Origin: Sphingomonas crocodyli
Lineage (GTDB): Bacteria > Pseudomonadota > Alphaproteobacteria > Sphingomonadales > Sphingomonadaceae
Assembly (NCBI RefSeq): GCF_004005865.1
Contig: NZ_SACN01000001.1
Location: 930,001 to 994,000, forward strand
Reading direction: 5' to 3'
Length of the DNA: 64,000 nucleotides
Made by a program: the position numbers and the translations under genes. A model generated the notes under the pieces. The model worked only from the letters and a program-made list of their open reading frames with translations, was not told where the DNA came from and did not search any database. The first letter of the stretch is position 1. Each line of letters starts with the position of its first letter. Below are positions 26,812-34,042 of this stretch, in pieces.

Positions 26812-28124
26812 TTGAGTTCCAGGCGACGAATGGGGCCTGCGACGACAAGGAAGGCGAAGATCGTGATTAGGCAATGGACACCGACGAACCACAAGGCCAG
26901 ATCGAACGATCCGGTCGCGCCGACGATATAGCCGACCACGATCGGGGTGACAATGCCGGCGGCGTTGCCGAACATGTTGAACACGCCACCCGACAGGCCC
27001 GCGAGCTGCTTCGGCGCGACATCGGCCATGATCGCCCAGCCGAGCGAGGCGATCCCCTTGCCGAAGAAGGCGATCGACATCAGCACGATCACCAGCCATT
27101 CGGCATCGACCCACACGCAGGCGATGATCAACGTCGCCAGCAGCATGCCGACGACCATCGGCGTCTTGCGTGCGATGTCGTTCGATCCAGTGCGGCGCAG
27201 CAGCATATCCGACAGGAAGCCGCCGGCGAGGCCGCCGATGAAGCCGCAGATCGCCGGGACCGCGGCGGCGAAGCCCGCCTCGACGATGTTCAGGCCGCGT
27301 TCCTTGACCAGATAGATCGGGAACCAGGTGACGAAGAAATAGGTCAGCACGTTGATGCAATATTGGCCGAGATAGATGCCCAGCATCATCCGGTTGGCCA
27401 GAAGCTGGCGGATGTTCGCCCAGGTGAAGGTCGAGGCGGCGGCCTGCGCGCCCTTTTCCTCCAGATGGATCAGGCCGCCGCCCGCCTCGATATAGTCGAG
27501 TTCGGCGGCGTTGATGTCGGGGTGGCGGCTGGGGCTGTGGATGTAGCGGACGAAGATCGCCGCGCCGCACAGGCCGATCCCGCCCATCACCCAGAAGACC
27601 GCGCGCCAGCCGAATTCGTGGACCAGCCAGCCCATCAGCGGCGCGAAGGCGACCAGCGAGAAATATTGGGCGGAATTGAAGATGGCCGAAGCGGTGCCGC
27701 GCTCCGCGCCCGGAAACCAGGCGGCGACCAGCCGCGCATTGCCGGGGAAGGACGGCGCCTCGGCCAGCCCCACCAGGAAGCGCAGGACGAACAGCGTCGC
27801 GACGGCCGACGCGACCGGCAACCAGCCGACGAAGCCCTGCATCGCGGTGAACATCGACCAGAGCGCGATCGCGCCGGCATAGACGCGCTTCGTGCCGAAC
27901 CGGTCGAGCAGCGCGCCGCCGGGTATCTGCGCCAGCGCATAGGCCCATGCGAAGGCCGAGAGGATGAAGCCGGTCTGGACGGGGCTGAGCCCCAGATCCG
28001 CCGATGCCGCGCTGCCCGCGATCGAGAACGTCGCCCGGTCGGCGTAGTTCAGCGTCGTGATCAGGAAGATCAGGGCGATGATCTTGTGACGAACCCGCGT
28101 CGGGCGGGCGGCGAGATCGGTCAA
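26808..28124 (-). CDS. MFS transporter, anion:cation symporter (hexuronate/glucarate) type
   Basis: A 12-helix major facilitator protein of the ACS type. Early features are LNYADRATFSIAG in the first helix loop and GALLDRFGTKRVYAGAIALWS as the conserved loop 2-3 motif, then AEAPSFPGNARLVAAWFPGAERGTASAIFN, a strong ACS signature. The family imports glucarate, galactarate, hexuronates and similar organic anions. I place the start at TTG 28124 because GAGGAG precedes it by six bases and the coding sequence then begins with TDLAARPTRVRHKIIAL; the frame stays open to ATG 28226, adding 34 residues of low plausibility. The paralogue A gene follows with a 4-nt overlap. Confidence 0.85.
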   Translation of the reverse strand: MTDLAARPTRVRHKIIALIFLITTLNYADRATFSIAGSAASADLGLSPVQTGFILSAFAWAYALAQIPGGALLDRFGTKRVYAGAIALWSMFTAMQGFVGWLPVASAVATLFVLRFLVGLAEAPSFPGNARLVAAWFPGAERGTASAIFNSAQYFSLVAFAPLMGWLVHEFGWRAVFWVMGGIGLCGAAIFVRYIHSPSRHPDINAAELDYIEAGGGLIHLEEKGAQAAASTFTWANIRQLLANRMMLGIYLGQYCINVLTYFFVTWFPIYLVKERGLNIVEAGFAAAVPAICGFIGGLAGGFLSDMLLRRTGSNDIARKTPMVVGMLLATLIIACVWVDAEWLVIVLMSIAFFGKGIASLGWAIMADVAPKQLAGLSGGVFNMFGNAAGIVTPIVVGYIVGATGSFDLALWFVGVHCLITIFAFLVVAGPIRRLELK

Positions 28125-28241
28125 TTTTCTCTCCTCGTGGCCCTCGCCCTCTGTCGGGGCGTTGCGGCTGCTTGGCATGTCGGTCGTCGTGGCGGGATCG
28201 ATCGGGATCCAGTCAAGACTTGGCATGGTTTAGACCGATGA

Positions 28242-28269
28242 CACCGGTGGATAATAGTCGTCACCGGTG
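28242..28269. promoter_or_regulatory. Twin operator: two CACCGGTG palindromes 20 bp apart
   Basis: Two identical perfect 8-bp palindromes, CACCGGTG, lie at 28242-28249 and 28262-28269 between the divergent transporter and dehydrogenase genes. The centre spacing is exactly 20 bp, close to two helical turns, so both face the same side of the DNA. This is what a dimer-of-dimers repressor site looks like. The regulator is unknown; GntR, LacI and LysR types are all possible. Confidence 0.5.
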
Positions 28270-28543
28270 CGATGTGTGCATCGATTGATGCCGGATTGAG
28301 GTTGGCGTCCGTCCCCGAACCCACGCTACGCCATTGTCAACAAAGCCCGCCGAAGGTGGGCGATCCATGCGTGTCGATGATCGGGAGAGTGGCCGACACC
28401 AGCGTCAGAATATTCACGCGGCCCCGCGCCGATGGCCATCTTCGGGGGCGAGGTTCGTCGCCCGAGCGTGTTGGAACATGGCGGCCACCGGTTCGCGGCG
28501 CGGCCGCCGCCACGGAGTGCAGCAACATCCCTGCTGCCCTGCT

Positions 28544-28575
28544 GCTGCCTCCCCATCATGGGGAGGCAGCCTTTT
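28544..28575 (+). terminator. Terminator-like hairpin in the leader of the dehydrogenase gene
   Basis: GCTGCCTCCCC (28544-28554), loop ATCAT, then GGGGAGGCAGC (28560-28570) form a perfect 11-bp stem followed by CTTTT. It sits only about 23 nt before the dehydrogenase start, where a simple terminator would block the gene. It may be an attenuator, or the end of a short leader RNA with a promoter after it. A preceding CTGCTGCC-rich repeat could form a competing pairing. Confidence 0.45.
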
Positions 28576-28597
28576 ACTATCGAAGCGGAGAAGCGAG

Positions 28598-30160
28598 ATG
28601 ATCGACGGCAGCATCCTGATTGGCGCGCGGGACGTGCGTTCGGCGACCAGCTTCGCCGCCGTCGACCCCAGCAGCGGCGCGACCATCGATCCGCCTTTCG
28701 CCAATGCCGATGCTGACCATGTCGCCGAAGCCGCGACGCTTGCCGATGCAGCCTTCGGGACGTTCGCGGACAGCGATCCCGAAACCCGCGCCAGTTTCCT
28801 GGAATCTATCGCCGATAACATCATGGCGATCGGCGACGACCTGATCGTGCGCGCGATGGCCGAAAGCGGCCTGCCGCGCGGGCGGCTGGAGAATGAGCGC
28901 GGACGCACGACGGGGCAGTTGCGGCTGTTCGCCGATGTCGTTCGCGCGGGCGAATGGGCGGACGTCACGATCGATCTGGCGCTGCCCGAACGCCAGCCCG
29001 CGCCGCGCGCGGACATTCGCCGTCGTCATGTCGGCCTCGGCCCGGTCGCGGTGTTCGGCGCCAGCAATTTCCCGCTCGCTTTCTCGGTCGCGGGCGGCGA
29101 CACGGCCTCGGCCTTCGCGGCCGGATGCCCGGTGATCGTGAAGGGGCATCCCGCGCATCCGGGCACCGGCGAACTGGTCGCCCGCGCGATCCGCAAGGCT
29201 GTGGCCGATGCGGGCCTGCCCGAGGGCGTCTTCTCCTATCTTCCGGGCGTGACGAACGAACTCGGCGCGGCGCTGGTCGCCGATCCGCGCGTCCGTGCAG
29301 TGGGCTTCACCGGATCGCGCGGCGGCGGGCTTGCGCTGATGCGGATCGCGGCCGGTCGCGCGGAGCCGATCCCGGTCTATGCCGAGATGAGCTCGATCAA
29401 TCCGGTGCTGCTGTTCCCGGCGGCGCTCAGCCGTCGCGCGGCGGCGCTAGGTGCCGGCTATGTCCAGTCGTTGACCTTGGGGGCGGGGCAGTTCTGCACC
29501 AATCCCGGCCTTGTCATCGCGGTGGCCGGCCCCGATCTCGATGCGTTCGTGGCAGCTGCCGCCGAGGCATTGGTCGCCAGCCCCGCGCATCAGATGCTGA
29601 CGCCTGGTATCCACGCCAGCTTCGAAAAGGGCGTCGACGAGCTGGAAAGCCATGCCGCCGTCACGACGGTTGCGCGCGGATGCGTGGGCGAAGGCGTCAA
29701 TCAGGCGCGCGGGGCGATCTTCCGCACGACCGGATCGGCCTTCCTGGGCGATGCCGCGCTGTCGCACGAAGTGTTCGGTTCCTCGTCGATCGTCGTCGAG
29801 GTTGCCGACATGGCCGAGGCCGCGACGGTGATCGCGGGCCTTGAAGGGCAGCTCACCGCGACGCTGCATCTCGATGAGGAGGACCATGCGTCCGCCGCCG
29901 CGCTGATCCCGCTGATCGAGCGCAAGGTCGGTCGCATCCTTGCCAATGGCTGGCCGACGGGTGTCGAGGTGAGCCATGCGATGGTGCATGGCGGCCCCTA
30001 TCCGGCGACGTCGGATGGGCGCACGACATCGGTCGGTGCGCTGGCGATCGAACGGTTCCTGCGCCCGGTCTGCTATCAGGATCTGCCCGACAGCCTGCTG
30101 CCGGCGCCGGCCCGCGCGACCAATCCCTGGGATATCCCGCAGAAGATCCGCGGGGCCTAA
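28598..30160 (+). CDS. Alpha-ketoglutaric semialdehyde (2,5-dioxovalerate) dehydrogenase
   Basis: A 520-aa aldehyde dehydrogenase. It has the catalytic Cys300 in GAGQFCTNPG, the general base Glu263 in PVYAEMSSINP, Asn157 in GASNFPLAFSVAGGDTASAF and the FTGSRGGG nucleotide-binding turn (238-244). The GASNFPLAFSVAGGDTASA and AEMSSINPV patterns are those of the KGSADH group that oxidises 2,5-dioxopentanoate to 2-oxoglutarate with NAD(P)+ (EC 1.2.1.26). This follows directly from KdgD in the pathway. ATG 28598 has GGAG seven bases before it; the open frame reaches 28334 without such a site. It is convergent with the 1268-aa gene and the stop codons overlap. Confidence 0.9.
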   Translation: MIDGSILIGARDVRSATSFAAVDPSSGATIDPPFANADADHVAEAATLADAAFGTFADSDPETRASFLESIADNIMAIGDDLIVRAMAESGLPRGRLENERGRTTGQLRLFADVVRAGEWADVTIDLALPERQPAPRADIRRRHVGLGPVAVFGASNFPLAFSVAGGDTASAFAAGCPVIVKGHPAHPGTGELVARAIRKAVADAGLPEGVFSYLPGVTNELGAALVADPRVRAVGFTGSRGGGLALMRIAAGRAEPIPVYAEMSSINPVLLFPAALSRRAAALGAGYVQSLTLGAGQFCTNPGLVIAVAGPDLDAFVAAAAEALVASPAHQMLTPGIHASFEKGVDELESHAAVTTVARGCVGEGVNQARGAIFRTTGSAFLGDAALSHEVFGSSSIVVEVADMAEAATVIAGLEGQLTATLHLDEEDHASAAALIPLIERKVGRILANGWPTGVEVSHAMVHGGPYPATSDGRTTSVGALAIERFLRPVCYQDLPDSLLPAPARATNPWDIPQKIRGA

Positions 30161-33100
30161 CGCCCTATCGCCACCCGGTTGTTGCGCAGCGTCACTTCGG
30201 GCGCATCGCCGGGTAGCGAGACGACCACGGTGACGGTGTCGGGCCGCGTGCCGGCGGGCATCGTCAGGCTCAGCTTCGCGGTCGACGGCTGGAGATCGAG
30301 CGGCGCCTTGAGCGCGGGCAGGGGCGCGGTCGCGAGCACCTTGTCCCCCGCCACCAGCGACACCGTGCCGCCGTCGCTGGGCTGCGCGCCGAGGCTGTGG
30401 ACCGTCACGTCGACCTTCCGCCCCTTCACCGTCACGTCGTCGCGGCCGATGCCGAGATCGGGTCGCTGATCGGCGGGCGTGGCCGGTCGCACGAGTTCCA
30501 GATCGATGACGGTCGTGGTGCCGGGCGCGAACGCAACCTGCGTCGACGCGCCACGCTCCAGCGCGACCGAAACCGGTTCTCCGACCGGCGACAGCGTCTT
30601 GCCTTCGTCGGCGCTCATCGACGTTCGTATGCGCCATTCGCCGGCGTCGATATTCCAGGTGGAGAGATCGGCCTTCTCGGTGATCGTGCCGGTGTTGAAG
30701 CCGATGACGCGGATGCGCTGCGGCGTCGCGCCGGGCACGAGCAAGGCGACCTTCTCCGCACCCGCCGGATCGGCGAAGCGCCAGCCGACCGCGTTGCCGG
30801 GCCAGGTCTGATTGCGCTTGAGCGCGATGCCGCCCAGCCGTTCGCGCTGGAGGATTTCGCTCGGCGCCTCGACGCGGTCGGTCCACCAATGGCCCTCGGT
30901 CATCATATATTCGCGCGCGGCCTTTTCGGCGGCGGCGGCTTCGTGGAGCTTGGCGAGCGGGGCGGTGTCGCCCGTCCTGGTCCAGCGCGCGAAGGAGGCG
31001 AACGGATCGGAGGAGCCGGCGATCAGCGTGTCGCGCCAGTCCTTGCCCTGCGGCAGCGCATCGAAGGCGTTTTCGTTCATCTCGGCAAGGATGCCGGGGC
31101 CGCTTTTGGCGACCCATGCCTCCAGCGGGCGCAGATAGCGCGCATCGCCGGTCCAGCGCCATGCGGCCCAAGCGCCCTGAAGCGGCCAGTTCGCGCCGCC
31201 GCCGTCGCCGACGCGTTCCTGATCGCTGCGCCAGTTGATCTCGTTCGGGAAGGACCAGCGACCCTTTTCATCCTGCTTGCCATGCGCGAGCACGCCGTCG
31301 ATCATGCCCGTCACCATGCCGCGCGCGGCCGGATTGCCGTTGTAGAGGCCGAGCAGGATCGGCCCGTGCAGCACGACGAAGCCGTAGGGTTTCTGCCAGG
31401 CCCAGGCATCCTCGCGATAGATTTTGCGCCCGCCATACCAGGACGAGGCAAAGTGCAAATGCCCGGCCGGATTGCGCAGGACGATCCGCTGAAGCCCGCG
31501 AACATTGTCCATGATCCGCTCGATCGCCTTGGGTTCGCCCCAGTTGAGGTAGAGGCGCGCGGCGTTGGTGTTCAGCCCTTCCTCATAGGCATGGAGTTCG
31601 TCGGTCTCGATCGTGCCGAGACCATTGGTGATCATGCCGTTCTTGTAGATCGCGTCCGACACGGCGTTGAGCGAGGAGGTGATCTTGTCGGGGATCAGCC
31701 CCATCAACGCGAGGCCGGGCCATTGCTGGACGAAGTCGACATCGTCCGAAAGGCCACCGCCGAAATCGCCATAAGCCACCTGCCGATTGTCGATCCACCA
31801 TTCGGCGAAGCGGCGGGCATAGGTGAGATCCTGCAGCTGCCGATGCGCCCATTCGGGCACGCCCGCCGGGGTTGGGGCGAGCGGGACGGGCGGCAGGTTT
31901 TCGGGCCGATAATTGATGTCGGACCAATAAGCGCGGCCCTCAACATGATCGGGATCAACGCGCAGCAGATCGGTCGCGTCGGCGAAGATGCGGGCGTAGA
32001 GCGACGCGCGTTTCGATGCGGTGTGTTCCTCGACCAGATTGGCCCAATTGTCCTTCACCTGGTTGAAGCGATCGGCGACATGCTCCTTCGCGGCCTCGGC
32101 GCGCGGCTTGAAGACCAGGCGGATGCGCGCGCCGTCGAGGCTGTCTGCGTCGAAATCGGGCGCGGCGCTGGCGACCGTCAGATAGAGATTGTCGTGCGAC
32201 AATATCCGGTCGCGCAGATCGAGCCAGATCGTCCGAGCCTCGCCCGGCTTTACCGAAAACGACACGTCGATCATGTCGCGGCCCGGCCAGATCGGATCCT
32301 TGATCTTGACGTTGAGCGGGATCAGCCCGTTCCTGTCGCCCGCAAGATTGAGCGCGGGCAGATCGATCGCGATCCCGTCCAGCCCGTCATGGATATTCTG
32401 CCAGCCATAATCCCAGGCGCGCGCAACCGGCTGATCGGCCGGCGCCTCGCCGAAGCTGGCGGGGATCAGGAGGTGGACGAGCGGGGCGGCGCCTGCCGCG
32501 CGTTCGACGGTCGCGTCGCCGCCCGCCGCGCCCGCGCCCACCGCGGCACGCACGCCCGACGTCGGCATGGCGAGCACGGTCGATCGTTCATCGGGCGGAT
32601 AGCGGCCTGCGATGAAGGTGTTGAGGCCGTCCAGCGCGGCCAGCTTCGGCGCCGCCTTGGCGCGGATCGTATAATCGAGCTTGAAGGTGCCGGCGGGTTC
32701 GGTGCCGGTCGTCACATCATAGGCCCAGAACTCCTGGATCGGCTGTTCCTGCACGACGTTGGTGAAGCTGAAGGTGCCGCCGGTGCGTGGTTCGATCCGG
32801 TCGACGCTGCGCACCACGCCTTCAGCGCGGCTGATCACTTTCCTGTCGTTCCAGCTGAGCGTGCCATAGGCCGCGCCGCGGATTTCGACCTGATTGACGC
32901 GCTCACCGGGCGGTACGGTCAGGTCGTAGCGTTTGCCGCCTTCGACATAGACGTTCCAGTCGGGCAGCTGGAAATAGTCGTCGCGGCCGGGCAGGCGCGA
33001 CCGGTTATAGACGCCGGGCCAGGTCGTCTCGGCGATGCCGTCGATGCCTTTCCAGTTCCACTGCTTGAGGTCTTTGGCGTCGGCGAACTCGACCTTGCGG

Positions 33101-33963
33101 AAGCGGGTGACGGGGGCGTCGAGGCGCGGCGGCGTGGTGCGATCCCAGCCATAGCGATGGAGCCAGGCGGTGCGGCGCGCGGCGCTGTCCGTGGCAGGCT
33201 TTAGGGTCGGTTCGCCCTTTGCGGCGAGGGCCGCGACCGCGTCGGTATCGAGGGCCGAGGCATAGACGCGGATTTCGTCGAAATCCGATCCGCGCATGAA
33301 GTTGTAGCGGCTCTGCACCTGATGCGGGGAAAGGACACGGCCGGCCATGCCGAGCTGATCGAGGCCGGAATCGAGATCGGCCTTCTGATCCTTGCGCGCG
33401 ACCTCGCGGCCATCGACGAACAGGCGCACGCCCATGGTTTCGTCCCATGCAAAGGCGATATGGTGCCAGGCATCGGGGGCCGGCGGCGTCGGCATCGCCC
33501 ACGACACGCGCACCCGCGACAGGTTCGCATCGGTCACGAAGGCATCGAAGCCGTGTCCGTTCCAGTCGATCCGCAGGAACGCCATGTCCCAGCTGCTATG
33601 ATCGGCGAAGGAGACGCGGAAGATGCTGAAGGGCGCTTCGCCGACTGGCGTGCGGGCGCGCCAGAAGAAGGCAAGCGTGCCGCGTGCGGCGCGGATGTTG
33701 CCGGGCGCGCGCCACGCGACATAGCCCTGATCGGCCCAGCGCGCCGCGCCGCCGATCGCGCCATCGGGAACCACGGTAACGGCGCTGCGGAAATTGGGCT
33801 GGGCCTCGCCGCGCGCGATATCGGCGGTCAGGTCCTTGTCGGCCGCTACGCGGAACAGCAGGCCGTCGTCATCGCCGGCAGGCTGGGCGAGGGCCGGGGT
33901 GGTGAGGCCCACGAGGGCCACGGCGGCGAGCAGGCGCGCCTTCGAAATATGGATCGACGGCAC
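30157..33963 (-). CDS. Very large exported protein: LamG-like domain plus unknown catalytic region
   Basis: A 1268-aa protein with a Sec signal peptide (SKARLLAAVALVGLTTPALA, cut after AQ). Residues about 30-245 look like a concanavalin/LamG sandwich (WHHIAFAWDETMGVRLFVDGREVA is the typical LamG strand pair), fit for binding glycans. Beta-rich regions follow (about 290-620), then a long alpha-helical part with many aromatic residues (for example NWPLQGAWAAWRWTGDARYL), and a final beta domain ending VTLRNNRVAIGR. The outline matches multidomain glycoside hydrolases or lyases, but I cannot assign a family. It is third in a minus-strand operon, 79 nt after the TonB receptor. Confidence 0.75.
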   Translation of the reverse strand: MPSIHISKARLLAAVALVGLTTPALAQPAGDDDGLLFRVAADKDLTADIARGEAQPNFRSAVTVVPDGAIGGAARWADQGYVAWRAPGNIRAARGTLAFFWRARTPVGEAPFSIFRVSFADHSSWDMAFLRIDWNGHGFDAFVTDANLSRVRVSWAMPTPPAPDAWHHIAFAWDETMGVRLFVDGREVARKDQKADLDSGLDQLGMAGRVLSPHQVQSRYNFMRGSDFDEIRVYASALDTDAVAALAAKGEPTLKPATDSAARRTAWLHRYGWDRTTPPRLDAPVTRFRKVEFADAKDLKQWNWKGIDGIAETTWPGVYNRSRLPGRDDYFQLPDWNVYVEGGKRYDLTVPPGERVNQVEIRGAAYGTLSWNDRKVISRAEGVVRSVDRIEPRTGGTFSFTNVVQEQPIQEFWAYDVTTGTEPAGTFKLDYTIRAKAAPKLAALDGLNTFIAGRYPPDERSTVLAMPTSGVRAAVGAGAAGGDATVERAAGAAPLVHLLIPASFGEAPADQPVARAWDYGWQNIHDGLDGIAIDLPALNLAGDRNGLIPLNVKIKDPIWPGRDMIDVSFSVKPGEARTIWLDLRDRILSHDNLYLTVASAAPDFDADSLDGARIRLVFKPRAEAAKEHVADRFNQVKDNWANLVEEHTASKRASLYARIFADATDLLRVDPDHVEGRAYWSDINYRPENLPPVPLAPTPAGVPEWAHRQLQDLTYARRFAEWWIDNRQVAYGDFGGGLSDDVDFVQQWPGLALMGLIPDKITSSLNAVSDAIYKNGMITNGLGTIETDELHAYEEGLNTNAARLYLNWGEPKAIERIMDNVRGLQRIVLRNPAGHLHFASSWYGGRKIYREDAWAWQKPYGFVVLHGPILLGLYNGNPAARGMVTGMIDGVLAHGKQDEKGRWSFPNEINWRSDQERVGDGGGANWPLQGAWAAWRWTGDARYLRPLEAWVAKSGPGILAEMNENAFDALPQGKDWRDTLIAGSSDPFASFARWTRTGDTAPLAKLHEAAAAEKAAREYMMTEGHWWTDRVEAPSEILQRERLGGIALKRNQTWPGNAVGWRFADPAGAEKVALLVPGATPQRIRVIGFNTGTITEKADLSTWNIDAGEWRIRTSMSADEGKTLSPVGEPVSVALERGASTQVAFAPGTTTVIDLELVRPATPADQRPDLGIGRDDVTVKGRKVDVTVHSLGAQPSDGGTVSLVAGDKVLATAPLPALKAPLDLQPSTAKLSLTMPAGTRPDTVTVVVSLPGDAPEVTLRNNRVAIGR

Positions 33964-34042
33964 GATGTTCTGCTCCCGGTAGGCGATAGTGATGGTCCTG
34001 TGCCCGAAGGCCGGGCCGGGGGGAACCCGGCCCGGTTTCGGA

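Noticed and set aside
26812..27948. N-terminal extension of paralogue A into the transporter gene
   Set aside because: The extra 379 codons read the transporter gene in another frame; the RR signal peptide at 26811 and a 4-nt overlap with the transporter stop mark the real start.
30397..33204. A 935-codon open frame opposite the 1268-aa exported protein
   Set aside because: High-GC DNA often leaves the antisense frame open. The product is rich in Arg, Ala, Gly and His, has no domain and no ribosome site, while the minus strand has a signal peptide and a LamG domain.
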